Assembly: GCF_041296385.1 (NCBI RefSeq)
Contig: NW_027184065.1
Location: 124,001 to 188,000, forward strand
Direction of reading: 5' to 3'
DNA from: Aphelocoma coerulescens
Taxonomy: Eukaryota > Chordata > Aves > Passeriformes > Corvidae
Length of the DNA: 64,000 nt
Under the pieces are notes generated by a model. The model saw nothing but the letters and a program-made list of their open reading frames with translations, was not told the origin of the DNA and searched no databases. Below are positions 1-11,155 of the stretch, piece after piece. How positions within the stretch are numbered: position 1 is the first letter of the stretch; every line of letters starts with the position of its first letter. The translations under genes and the position numbers were made by a program.

Positions 1-426
1 CGGGCGGCCAGGAGAGTCCGGGAGATTTTATCACCACTCTGCCCGGAGAGACGAAGAGGCCCAAAGCTGCAATCAGCCCTGACTGTCTGGAGAATTAAGA
101 AATCCACCCTACCATCGACTCTTGCCTAGCGGGCCCAACCCCAAGAATCAAGAGAAATAAAACCACAAGGCAGAAGACTAGGCACGCTCTAAAAAGGCGG
201 AACCAAGGAGTGGCCATGCAGAACAGCTCCAGGAAAAGTTTTAATATGAATAAAGAACAGACAGTAAAAACGGTATAAAAAGGACTGACCTCTGGCATCA
301 GGTGTGCTCTTGGCAGAGCGCCAAGGCAACTGGCTGTTACCCCGTTGCTTTATTTGATGTGTCTCTTATTGTCTTTATATTAAACCCCTTTAAATTCTCA
401 CAGGAGAGTGAACTTCGTTTTTCACA
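1..426 (+). mobile_element. ERV-A 3' LTR end, truncated by window start
   Basis: This is the 3' part of a long terminal repeat, matching 39,218-39,643 base for base apart from a few substitutions (for example near position 180). It carries a TATA-like box (TATAAAAAG near 275), an ATTAAA-type poly(A) signal near 380, and ends in CACA directly before GAGAGAAG, exactly as in the downstream copy. The upstream tandem unit therefore carries either a full ERV-A or a solo LTR at the same site; the window cannot show which. Confidence 0.9.
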
Positions 427-429
427 GAG

Positions 430-1390
430 AGAAGTTGTTCCCCCTGACAGCTAAGCTCCAACTACGGTGTCGCTTATGTCCTTCCCAGGACGGGCGGGAA
501 AACGCCTCGGCGCAGCGCAGCGCTGGCCGGGAGCGGCCGGCACGGCACCGAGCGCGCTCCCCACTCCCTCCCGCCCGCGCCGCTGCGGAGACCCCGGGTT
601 CGCCGGAATCGGCCACATGCTGCACGGAGGGCAGCGCGGCAAAGGCGGCCTCCCCTCGTCGCCCGGGGAAGGCCGGCCTCGGATCCCCGCTCTCTCCACC
701 GGCACGGGCAGTGCCAGCAGCCTCTCGCTGTGGTCGCCGCTGGCCGAAAGCCTCGCCGCGCACCGCCCGGCCGGCCCCGCCGCTCCGCGGGGTCACACGG
801 CACCTGCCGTGGGCGGCCGCCGAGCGACAGGAAGCAGAAGCGCTCACCGCCGCGCCGCTCGCCGCCCCGCCCGGGCGCTCCTCTCCTCGCGCTACCACGA
901 TGGCGCCGGCCCGCCCCGCCTTCCCCGTCGCCTGCGGCGCAACGCGGCTGCTCCGAGCCACGCAGCACGCGTGCGGCCGGGCCCTGCCGAGCTGCCGGCG
1001 GAGCCGGGGCACAGCCCGGGCGGGAGAGCTTCCGGCGAGGCTGGGCGGGCGGCGAGCGCGGCCGAGCGTGAGCGCGCCAGGCGGGCGGCGGGCGGCGGCG
1101 TGATGGAGAGCTAGATGGAGGCGGCAGCACCGCGCGGCATAAAATAGCTGATCGTCCGGCAGCCGCCCGCTCCGCAGCCCCTCGGCTGCTGTCGAGAAGG
1201 GCCCCGGCCCTGGCCGCGAGCAGCCCTGGCGGGGCAGGGGAGCACTGCGGGCAGCCCCGGGGCCGCGCAGCCGTCTGCAACGCGCGGTGGGAGCCGCTGG
1301 GAACTATTTTACACGTCCCGGGGGGCTGGAGAGGAGCACGGAGACCACGCGGCAGGTCGCTGCCGTTAGGGAAAATTAATCCACGATGCC
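430..1390. promoter_or_regulatory. CpG island, P1 left arm
   Basis: About 1 kb is very GC- and CpG-rich (many CGCG, GGGCGG and CCGCCC boxes), unlike the AT-richer flanks. On the minus strand it has a YY1-like CGCCATCGTGG core (around 893-903) followed by a consensus splice donor (GCGGTGAGC, around 813-821), an arrangement typical of a housekeeping-type first exon transcribed outward. On the plus strand a TATA-like CATAAAATAG lies at 1138-1147. Long open frames cross it in several registers because stop codons are rare in GC-rich DNA; I do not call them genes. Confidence 0.65.
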
Positions 1391-1403
1391 TGAGGTTTAT
1401 ATC

Positions 1404-1866
1404 CGAAAAGGAGACAGAGGAGTCCTGCAACATTCTTCGACTACAGGGAGAGTCCATGGGGCTTTTCCCATGGCGTCTGTCAAACGGTTGCGGGATGCAG
1501 CCCCCTTTTGATGCCAAGTTCCCGGCCACAGCACCCTCTTCCTTTTCCCCACTGGCTGAGGTATTCGGGAGATACAGACTTCCGGAACTGCCTACTCTAT
1601 GCGCCCCCCTCTAATATGCACCCCCCTCTTGGCATCGAGAAGAAAGAAAAGAACCCCATTCCTAATGCTCTTAAGTCTTTGTTGCCTTGCTCTAGGTTCA
1701 GGAATTTAACACGGCCTTGATTAATCAACAGTCTCTGATGATTAGTAACAGTTCTAGAGAACTCCTAGTTTCTTCTGTTACTTCACTAGCCATAACTTCC
1801 TAGCCTTGTCTACAGGCCGATTCACACGGTCTCTTTGTAAAGACTCATCCATCTCATTCCTTTTAA
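1404..1866 (-). repeat. ERV-B 3' LTR (P1 left arm)
   Basis: It is a direct repeat, on the minus strand, of the 5' LTR at about 5,066-5,508, sharing the core around CTTTACAAAGAGACCGTG and the tract ending in CTCCTCTGTCTCC. It abuts the CpG island directly. The two LTRs differ at many positions, so the element is old. Confidence 0.8.
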
Positions 1867-2007
1867 TCCCTCCTCTTTTTATTTGCTCTGTATTTGTCTT
1901 TACAAACCTTAATTACCATGGATTTAATTTTTTCTTCTGGAGTCTTCTTGGGTTTTGCTATTATTTGCAGTGACATCCTTTTCTGTCCTTTTGTAGTCAT
2001 TTCTGGA

Positions 2008-3553
2008 TCAGGTAGGCATGGCTGCTAGCGGCATCCCCTTGAGCACCTGCTGAAAGAGCTGCAGCCAGCATGGTGTCACGCATGGTAAAAAGATGAGAAT
2101 TGCGATAGCATATAAGAGGAGAAATCGTATTCATTTAGCCCATAGCTGGCCAGTTAACTATGAAAATATGTCCCATTCCCATCCTTTCAACATTTGGACA
2201 GGTCCACGAGCTGACGTTATTTCCTTTGTTATTTGTTTGACCACTTTTCCGCTGTCATCTGCTTGCAAACAGCAGCTCGAGTCATTTAATTTCCCACAAA
2301 CTCCTCCTTCTTCTGCCAACAGATAATCTAATACCATCCAATGTTGAACTACCGCTTTCCTCATTTAAGTGGGTTGCTCAGCAAAAAGGTCAAGCGCTGT
2401 GGCTGGCTGGTTGGTAATTATTTCCGAGACAGCTTGTAACCTAATTATCTCCTTCAAATGATAAATGGGTTCCCAGGCATCTGGGATTAATTCCTTAGGT
2501 TTCCAAGGGGCTGGTCCATCGTGTTGGGTAACTTGTTCTGTTGGCCGTTCATCATTTCCCCGTTTTGGGGTGCTCCCTCCAGCCAGGGCTGCATCAGCTG
2601 ACTGCTTTTCTCTAATTAAATCATCACAGATTTTGATTCCTAAGCGATTTCCCAGAACTTGTAGTAGCAAAAAGAACAACAGTCTACTAAATATACCATA
2701 TCCCTGACCAGTTTGGAGGTAACCTGAGCTAAGCATGTTGGCCACAAATCCAATACTGTCCTTTCAAAGCCCGTGTTCCATTAGCAAAGGAACCTACCCA
2801 TGGTCATCAATTGGTGGCTCAAAATACAGCAGGATTCCCGGGCCTAACGGTCCTCCAACAAGAGTTGCCCCACCATAAGGGTCCCAGCATTTGCATTTCC
2901 AAGCTCCCGCACAGGGTTCCCACCTACATTTACATCTGCAAGCTGCTTGGTTGGATTTGGAGCAGAACTCACTAAAAGGCTTTGAGTTCCAATCCGGTGT
3001 GGCCATTCCCACTGATAATCACAAACAACATGTCTTCTACTTGTGGAATTTTTGTGGGGACTGCTCAAAAACAGGTGGTCAAAAAAACCCCTTGTCCCTC
3101 CCCATTGCTTTACAGGCTTCCAAATATTTTTGGTAAGTGTGATAAGAACGCCTTACGCAGCTACTGTTAGTGAGCCGAACAGGTATTTGATTGCATTTGC
3201 CTTGATATTTGGAACAATTGGAAGGAGGGCAATTGGGGGTCCAAACCCAGTTGTTCAAGCCCAGAGGGAAAGTCAATTGACAATTGCCTTTTCCTACATA
3301 GACACGCCCTATCCTATTAGGCAATAAGTGCCTGTTGGAGAAGAATGAAGTGGCCGTGAACTTCCTTCTTTGGCCCCAAATCCCATCCCACTGTGGGCCC
3401 TCACATTGACCCACCATTTAGGTTCAGCTGGGCTAGCCAACTATGGCCACTCTTCAGATCCTCCTGGCCTTCCACAGAGCCAGCAATTGCTAAGGTTAAA
3501 AACTTTTGCTACTTCTTCTCCTAAGGCTGCAAATTGATTCTCCCACTCCTGGC
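2008..3553 (-). pseudogene. env: ERV-B env remnant (P1 left arm)
   Basis: Broken Env of the gammaretrovirus-like type, read on the minus strand. A CWLC motif in the surface subunit lies near 3,476-3,487. The transmembrane subunit carries [12 protein letters not shown] followed by C-X7-CC (about 2,245-2,320). Several stops and frameshifts separate the pieces. The same residues occur in the ERV-A env at 37,090-38,968, so the two elements are related. It has no signal peptide or complete frame. Confidence 0.8.
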
Positions 3554-3964
3554 CTAAACTCAGCTGACCATATCAAAGTAGAATTAGTAAGGAAAATGTT
3601 TTAATAGTGTCATCTAATTAGCTAGTCTAATTTTCCCGTTGTCTTCTGCAGCACCTGTGGCAATTGAAGACACAGAAACCACTTAACGTAACAAAATGGC
3701 CACAAGTATTAGCCCCCAAGTGAGTGGAGATTCTAGAGGAGGGATGCCTTTACAGTCTATTTCAGCAGACGGTCTGAAGGTAGGACTGCGGGGCTTCTTC
3801 CGATGTCGAAGCACTGCCTACTGCTCCGGCCCACTCCTGCAGAGTGTCAGTCACGGCCTCCCGGCCTTCTCCTCCAGCTGAGATGTGCAAATCTCCGAGG
3901 CTTCAGAGACCTTGACCCGAGAGTGACGGGTTCACCTGTGTTCAGCTTACTTGACGGCTGTTTT

Positions 3965-4922
3965 CTGTCGTCAGTGACACTTGGAATGGGCCACGCCATT
4001 TCACCAGCACTGGCGCTTCTTTCTACTCCTTAATTAGGACTCAATCTCCTGGTTGGATGTTAAAAGCAGCAAAGTCCAAAGGCCGGGCTTGCACCAGCTG
4101 AGTTTCCTGTTGAAGGGGTTTCACAAGAAGCAGGATCCTGGCCACAGATGGTTTTAAAAATGCATCACTTGCCTCTACCCCCCCCACTGGGTGGAGACTT
4201 ACCAGGAGGGCAATTGCAAACAACGATTGAAAGGGAGATAACTGAATCTCTCTTCTGGCTTGGGCCCTCATTCTCACCAAAGCCAATGTCCAAAGCCCTA
4301 CCCATGGCATCTTGGTTTCTATTACCAGCTTCAAAAGGTGTTTATTTCTCTCTTCATTGTTTTCTACCCGAGCCGAGCTCTGGGGGTGCCAGGGCCTATG
4401 GAGGTTCCATTGTGTTCCTAAAGAAGCCAAAACCCCTTGAAGGATCTTTCCTGCAAAATGAGTTCCCCTATCTGAATCTATTGCTTCTACAATGCTGTAT
4501 CTTGGAATGATTTGTTCCAAAAATGCCTTAAGAACAGATCCTGTCATTACTGAAGTAGTTGGAAATACTTCTGGCCACCTTGCTAGCTGACATACGATTA
4601 CCAGAAGATATTAAGCCTTGCCACTTGGGGCATCTCCGGAAAATCCACCTGGCATCTTTGGAAGGGCCATGCAGCCCAAGGCCTCCCTCCTCTAGCAAGT
4701 TACTTTGTAACTTGGCTGTTGGCTTTAGCACAGATCAAGCAACCTTCAACAGCTCCTTTTGCCAGTCTAAAAAGACCCCCAGCAACATACATCATGAGAT
4801 AGGCTTCTGCCAATCCTCAGGAAGTGCAAGAACTCTCTTAATGGAGTTGCTTTAATATTGGTAGGGCCAAAGGTTCTGGTATCTCTTGTTTGCCATCCCT
4901 TGGAAACCAATTCTTGCCTTTT
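3965..4922 (-). pseudogene. pol: ERV-B integrase remnant (P1 left arm)
   Basis: Minus-strand remnant of a retroviral integrase. The part 4,041-4,547 is open for 168 codons and includes the core pieces AIDSDRGTHF and HPQSSARVE, which carry the second catalytic aspartate and the glutamate. The N-terminal zinc-binding part upstream is in other frames with stops. This left-arm version runs on through the three extra bases near 4,207, whereas the right-arm versions stop soon after. Confidence 0.8.
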
Positions 4923-5065
4923 TTCTCTGCCACACGACTTTTAACTGTATGTCAAACTGCTGTGGTAGAAAAGACAGCTTCCTGGGCAGTGATGGAGTCA
5001 CGGGGAGCAAAGGGGGCATCTTGGAGAGTTCTGGCAGAAGTGTGGCTTTCTGAGTTTCTTCATCC

Positions 5066-5508
5066 ACCAAAAAGGAGACAGAGGAGTCCTGTAACATTCT
5101 TCAACTCCAGGGAGAGGCCATGGGGCTTTTGCCATGGAGTCTCTCAAATGATTGCGGGAAGCAGCCCCCTTCTGATGTTAAGTTCCTGGCAACAGCACCC
5201 TCTGAGGTACTCGGGAATTACAGACTTCCGGAACTGCCTACTCTACGCCCCCCTCTAATATGCAGTCCCCTTTTGGAATGGAAAAGGAAGAAAACCAAAC
5301 TATTCCTAATGCTGGGAAGTCTTTGCTGCCTTGCTCTAGGTTCAGGAATTTAGCAGGGCCTTGGCTGAGCAACAGTCTCTGTTGATTAGTAACAGTTTCT
5401 AGAACGAATACTTTCTTCTGTTACTTCCCCCCCTGTAAATTCCTAGCCTTGTCTAAGGAGAGATTCACATGGTCTCTTTGTAAAGACACATCTATCTTAC
5501 TCCTTTCA
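5066..5508 (-). repeat. ERV-B 5' LTR (P1 left arm)
   Basis: Partner of the LTR at 1,404-1,866 in the same orientation. It shares the GGAATTTAGC/GTAACAG tracts and the CTCCTCTGTCTCC terminus. The internal region begins directly after it, inside pol. Confidence 0.8.
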
Positions 5509-6890
5509 CTCCCACACCTTCCTTGCGGTGGAACGGCTCTCCCCGGCACAGCACCTGGCACAAAACCCCCGTATACGCACACACACACCTGCACTTACCC
5601 TGCACTCCACTGCACACACACACACACACACCTCCCGCATACTAACACCCCCTCCACATCCCCACCATGCTACTTGCAGTGGCCCCGCCCCTGCCATCCC
5701 CACCGGCTGGCAGCATCCACTCCTCGCATGCTTCCCCATGCCTTGCATTTCCTTGCTGCCCCCTCTGTAGCCTTCCCTCAACCTGCCTTTTCTCCCCTGC
5801 CTTGCACTGACTTGCTCACCCATCCCCCACCTGACTTCCTTTCACATTCGTCTAGGTCTGGCCTCACCTTTCCTTTTCCTTCTAGGACCCTCATTGCCTT
5901 GCCTCGCCTCGCAAAGCCACCACTTGCCTTGCCTTGCCCTTGAACCCCTCCCTTGCCTTGCATGACCTTGCTCACCCCTCCCCCACCTGGAATTCAACAC
6001 CCCTTTTCAATGACATTTCTGGGCCTTGCCCTGCCCTTTCTGCTCCTCCGAGGAATCTCAAAGCTCTCAAGCATCTCCGGTGTTTCAGGATCCCATGAGA
6101 GGAAGACCAGGGGAGGACGCATGTTGCCACACTCATCTCTGTGGGCAGCCTTTGTCTGGGAGCAATCCTTGCATGTCTTGAACCTTGGAGGGGCAATTCA
6201 CATTTTGCCCTTGAGCTCGGGGACCAGAAAGAGAGTTCTTTTGCATACAAGGGAAAGCAGGTAGCTCAAGTCTTTTAGGTACAGAGGAGAGATGACCCAC
6301 GCGGGATCAAGGCCACACAGAGCACTTGGTCCTGGCCACTTTTGTGTACCAGCAGTCCTTGAATGTACTTCTCACCTGCCTTGCCTGGCCTTGCCTTGGC
6401 AACACAACAGTTGCCTTGCCTTGCCCTGCTAGCCCTCTGGAGCCTTGCATTCCTTTGCACGGCCATGCCCAGCACATGACCTGCCTACTGTTTTCCTCCA
6501 GGGCCTTGGCTTGCTGAGCCCTTCCTGTTTCTGCCTGGCCTTCCCATCAGTGGCCCTTCCTTCCTACAGCCAGCCTTGCCTCTAACTTCTGGACCTTCTC
6601 TTGTCTACCACTCCATTTGCTTTCCCCTCACTGCTCTGGCCTTGCCTACCTCTCCCTTGACTTGCCCACAATTGCCTGCACTCAGTTTGCAGCGCCTTGC
6701 CTGCATGGAAGGCAAGGGAAAGAGTGGTAGGCCGGGCAAAGCAAAGCCAGCAAGTTGTAGGCAGTGCGAGGCAAGGCAGACGTAGGCAAAGGAAGCAGAG
6801 CAAGGGTACCTTAAGAAGAACTAGACAAGGCAAGGCCAAGAGACTCGGAGTGCCTTTCCTTGGGAAGGCAAGGACATAGTGCCAGTGTTG
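5509..6890 (+). repeat. CCTTG pentamer-rich stretch with CA microsatellite (P1 left arm)
   Basis: The stretch starts with two CA runs (about 5,578-5,590 and 5,613-5,632). About 1.2 kb then follows in which CCTTG, GCCTTGCC and close variants recur irregularly on the plus strand. At about 6,695-6,717 the motif flips to GGCAAGG on the same strand. The flip lies on a small hairpin (CCTTGCC, 9-base loop, GGCAAGG). No coding signal is visible. Confidence 0.8.
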
Positions 6891-8263
6891 CTGGAGCAGA
6901 TGTTAAGGTACTGTGGGGAGGAATAGTCCAGCAAGACATTTCTCTTCTGGCCCCTGTGCGTGTGGGGGCAATTGTTGGACATATTCAATACTGGAGGCGG
7001 ATCAGTTGCTGGATGTGTTGTATTTTGGAGGAGGGGATGCCGTTTCTTTGGAGATGGGCTTGTAGTTGCTCTCTTTGGCAAGGAAGGCAGGTTTGGATGT
7101 GCACATCAGGTACTCCTAGGGGTTTTAAAGGCTTTTCCCAACAGGCAGAGCTCTCTCTGGGTTCGAGCTGTTGAGCTGTCAGTGGGAATGCAAAGGCCAA
7201 GCTCTTAAGCTATTTGTCCTGGTGCCTTCAGTGTGTGAGCAGTCCCTGGTGCCGTTGCCTTTGGATCCTGACTCTGGGAGAGGGAAGGCTTAGGATGGTA
7301 CCTAGAGCTGAGAAGGAGAGTGCTGAGAACAGCGTGTGTGCTGCTAGTTTGAGGGGTGCAGGTGAAGTTGTAGGCAGCAAGATCTTCCTCAGCTGGCACT
7401 GTTTTGAGCCCTGTTTTTGCCAGATGGTTTCAAGTTGGTGGGCGGAATCTGCGAGAGGGAAAAGATTTGTATGGGCCAAAGAGGTGTGGTGTAAAGAAGA
7501 GTGTGCTCTTGGAAGGGGAAGATGAGGGCAACCTTTTTGTCCTGACACCGTTGATTTGAGTGCAGGGCCGTTTGCAAGTTGCCTCTGTCTGCCCTTGGGG
7601 TGGTTTCGAGCTGGGCCAGGTGCTTGGCCTTCTTTTGCAAGTCTGCAGCGCCGTCGTGTGGTTGTTTCCATGAGCGCTGACAGTGCCCGGCAAAAAGCGC
7701 TTGGCTGGCGCGGCCCCAGTCGTGTGGAAGCAGTTGGTGGAAGAGCTCCGCTGTGCATCCTGCCTCTTGGAGACATAAAAGGATGTAACCCTGCGCGTAG
7801 CGGGGAAGCAAGACGAATCTTTTCATTGTTGGCTGAGCAGTTTCTAAGCGGCAAAAGTAAAGGCAGTTTCAGCACGGCCTCTTTCTTTCAGAACCTTTTC
7901 TGTGCCATCATGAACATGCTCAACATGCCACTCGCACCCGCTGAACTGCATCAAAGGCCCTGGAGATAGGCGCTTTCCTTCAAGCTCTCTGTAGCATCGT
8001 ACCCTCCACCTCTGGCGGATCCCAAAGCCCTTCCAAACATCCAGCAGCTGCACGCAGAGAACAAGTGCTAAAACAAGGCGTTGGCCTTCCTAGTCCTTTT
8101 AAAGTCTGTGAACTAGGCGAAACATTCCAGTGAGCAGCACTTTCCTTCGCAACTATATCTAGAGCATCATCACATTCTCTCCAAGTGGGTAAGTCCACCC
8201 TTGCAGCGCAGCGTTTGAAGCCACAGTTCGGACTGAGAGATAGGCCAGGTGAGAAAGCATTTC
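6891..8263. other. Unassigned arm segment (P1 left)
   Basis: This sequence is repeated in all four arms and nowhere else in the window. On the minus strand a 145-codon frame (7,389-7,826) and an overlapping 215-codon frame (7,228-7,875) are open. Both are also open in the other arms, but the copies are nearly identical, so that is weak evidence for coding. Neither resembles a known family. This copy has CGC where the others have CCC in the 145-codon frame (arginine for proline). Confidence 0.5.
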
Positions 8264-9424
8264 TTGACTATCCCTCTTCTCTGGAAGACTTGATACTCGC
8301 AGCGCGACCACGTCCACACACCTTCAGTGTGGCCAGGTTCAAGCAGCTAGAGCTCCCAGAGATGGGAGAGTCAGGAGAGAAGACGTTCCAAAAGTACCGT
8401 GTACTTACAGCAGCATTAAAACTGTGCACAGCAGTCTGCAGCACTGTAGACTGCGGCTTCTCCGACAGACGAGCCATCCCATTGTTGCCTCTCGCAGCCT
8501 GCTTGCTAGCTGCTCTCCTGAAGAAAAGAACTAGAAGAAAAAGCCAATGCTGGGCTGCACCTTCCCCTTGCCTTACGTAAAGCCACCTAAACTCCCCGCT
8601 GCACTCTCTACTTCCCCTCTCCTTGGAAGCGACCACTGTGTTTGCTGCATCTCGAAGCCTAAAGTTAAGCGCCAGTGGTTTTGGGGATGGTTGGAAGAGG
8701 GATAAGTAGTAGCACAAGGAAGTAGTTGTCGTTGAACTTCCTCCTTCTCAATGCTAACGTGAATTGGGCAGGCAGGCGAGTGCTAGCCACGCTCCTTTCT
8801 CAGTTTGTACGCTGCGGACACGAGTCCGGTGCTCTGCGCCTTCGTTCGGCCTCTTTAGTACCCATGTCGCTCTTTCATTCAGCCGGAGTCGAAGCGTCGT
8901 CTACTTCTCGCCCAGAGAGCACGGTGCCGGCAGCGAAATGCCCCAGCCGACTGCTTCTGCCGACACACGCCTGGTCTATGCACTTTCCCTCGCAGCGACA
9001 TACAGCAGCACTTTCGGTCTTTCTTGTCGTCCAAATGTAAAGGGAAAGATTCTCTGCTATGTCCCGCCCAGAGAACAGTTTTAGGTCAACCAGCACGCCC
9101 AGAGCTTGCCCTCGACGCGTGGAAACTTGTGTTTGCACCACATTCAAGTGGCTGCCGTCTTTCCTTTACAGCCTGCAGAGCACCGTCAGACCGCCGTGCT
9201 CTCTGCACCTGCCTTCTCAGTTCTAAGTACTACCGCGCCTCTTACAGCCTTGCAGGAAGCAAAGACACGGGTAGTCATCTCGCAGAGAAGAACGTGGAAG
9301 GACGAAAGGATGATCTTCCTTTCTCCTGCTTCTTGCCTGAATTGTGGTGCTGTATTGAAAGTCTTGGCTAGCGAAAAGCTCATCCAGCAAGTGCCTCATT
9401 CCTGACGCATCTCGCTGAGCGAGA
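8264..9424 (-). repeat. Macrosatellite unit e, minus orientation (P1)
   Basis: Most divergent member of the 1.4-kb repeat family, forming the inner end of the arm. It holds the family marker GACGACGCTTCGACTCCGGC in reverse near 8,883-8,905. It is mirrored by unit c at 13,533-14,690; the two are nearly identical outward of 9,155 but clearly diverged inward of it. Confidence 0.8.
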
Positions 9425-10884
9425 GTTTCACGAAGAGTTTAGACTCTGGAAACAGCAAGAAAATGATTGTACGTCGAGCTGAGGAAAATCCGTGCACAGC
9501 ACACTGTGGATGCGTGCAGTGTTCGCGCTGAAGAGCGCCAAAACGCAAAGCCATCGCTGGGCTTCAGTTTTGTCCAGACCGCAGAAGGCAAAGAACGAAG
9601 CAACTGGGCACCGCGTTAACGTACTCAGTGGACCGAATTTCAAATGTCCAGCCAAAAGCTGCTTCATAAGCAGATTCAGCTGAGAATGCTCTGGCTGCTT
9701 CACAAAGTAAGGCGCAGCCGTTTCCATTCATCACACTACCTGGCCAGAAGCAGTATCCTACACCTTCAATGCTGCAGCGTCCATGCAGCTGGAGCACACG
9801 CAGTAGGACGCGTCCAGATAGACGGCGTTCTTCAAGTACCCCCCTCCTCCAAGCAGCCTTGAAACTGAGCACAACACACTGCGGCTCGGGAGCTTCCTTC
9901 TCAGATAGACGTGCCGTCACGTTATTCACTCTCGCAGCTCCGTTGCCCACTTGCAGCAGCTGCTACCAAAGCAAAATGCTCCAGAAGTAAAAAGCACTGC
10001 CGGGCTGCACTTTCCCTTGCCTCACGTAAAGCACCATAAACTGTCCGCTGTGCTCTGTATTTCCATTCTCCGCCGCATCTACCACTGTTATCTCTGCATC
10101 TCGAAGCATAAAGCTCGGCACAATTCCTCCCAGGGAACGCTGGAAGAGAAATAGGCAGCAGCACAAGTAGCTGCAAGTGGAACTTTCTGTTTTAAAACGC
10201 TAACGTGAATCCGGAAACAAGCGAGTGACAGCCAGGCTTCCTCTTGCAGCCTGTGCGATGCACACACCAGCTCGGTGCTCTGCCCTCATTCTTTAATGCT
10301 CTTCGTACCATGTCGCGCTTTCATTCTGCCGGAGTCGAAGCGTCGTCTACTTCTCGCCCAGAGAGCACGGTGCCAGCGGAGAAAGGCTCCAGAAAAACGC
10401 TCCAGGCTGCTGATTCTTCCCAAACACACCAGGGCTATGCACTTTCCTTCGCAGCGCTAAGTAGCATCACATTCTGTTTGCGTTGGAGCCGGAATGCAAA
10501 GGGAAAGATTCTCGGTTACGTCTCACTCAGCGCCCAGTTTTAGGTCACCAAGCTTACCCGGAGCTTACCCGCGACGCGTGGAAATGGGTATTTGCACCAT
10601 ATTCAAGTGGTAGCTTTCTTTCCTTTACAGCCTGCAGAGCGCCGTCAGATCGCGGTGCTCTCTGCACCTGCCTTCTCCCTTCCAAGTACCACCGCGCACC
10701 TTACAGCCTTGCAGGAAGCAAAGACGTGGAGAGATGTCTCGCAGAGAAGATCGTGCAAAGACGAAAAGATGTTCTTCTTTGCTTTTCCTCGTCGCCCAGA
10801 TTGTGGTGCTCTACTGAAAGCGTGGGCTAACGAATGGCTAATCTAGCATGTGCTTCCCTTCTAATGCATTTCGCTGAGCGAGAG
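9425..10884 (-). repeat. Macrosatellite unit d, minus orientation (P1)
   Basis: A unit of about 1.46 kb with the family marker reversed at about 10,325-10,350. Short stretches resembling splice-type and coding sequence are shared with other units, but no frame is open through the unit. It ends at TTTCGCTGAGCGAGAG beside the inversion junction. Confidence 0.75.
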
Positions 10885-11155
10885 CTGAGGAAAATCCTTG
10901 CACTGTACACTATGGATGCGTGCAGTAGACACGCAGAAGAGCGGCACAGCTCATAACCATCGCACACTCCAGCCCAGAGCTCTGGGGCTGCGTTCTTCTC
11001 AATTTCCGGCGCTGGACAGAACTGAGACATTGAGCTTTGGCTCTCTTTAGTGTGTGTACTGCACGCATCCAGAGCGCGCTGTGCACAGATTCTCCTCAGC
11101 GCTACGTGCAAGCACAGACTTTCTGCTTCGCAGAGCCCAACTGTCCGCCGAAGCT
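10885..11155. repeat. Inversion junction of the macrosatellite array (P1)
   Basis: The two halves are imperfect reverse complements (both contain GGATGCGTGCAGTA or its complement). They meet at the perfect 14-bp palindrome CCCAGAGCTCTGGG (10,973-10,986). Minus-oriented units lie to the left and plus-oriented units to the right. Confidence 0.8.

Larger units (their letters stand above)
1404..5508 (-). mobile_element. ERV-B, internally deleted provirus (P1 left arm)
   Basis: Reverse-strand copy of the element described at 17,446-21,548. Order on the minus strand is 5' LTR (about 5,066-5,508), integrase remnant, env remnant, 3' LTR (about 1,404-1,866). Gag, protease and most of reverse transcriptase are absent. 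The left-arm copies share indels that distinguish them from both right-arm copies, for example three extra bases near 4,207 in the integrase remnant. Confidence 0.85.
427..9155 (+). repeat. Palindrome P1, left arm (visible part)
   Basis: The segment is the reverse complement of 13,796-22,528 with near-identity; paired coordinates sum to about 22,952-22,954. Contents from outside in are CpG island, ERV-B (minus), CCTTG-rich stretch, unassigned 1 kb and macrosatellite unit e. Identity falls sharply inward of about 9,155/13,796, where the two sides align only as diverged repeat units. The outermost part of the arm lies upstream of the window, beyond the LTR. Confidence 0.92.

Noticed and set aside
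474..1529. Open frames of 351-385 codons through the CpG island (also 21,424-22,581, 39,691-40,746, 62,033-63,190)
   Set aside because: They follow from scarce stop codons in GC-rich DNA. Several registers and both strands are open at once, composition is Arg/Ala/Pro/Gly-dominated, and the frames run into the ERV-B LTR.
5449..5943. Thr/His/Pro-rich frames over the CA and CCTTG stretch
   Set aside because: They are translations of simple repeats.
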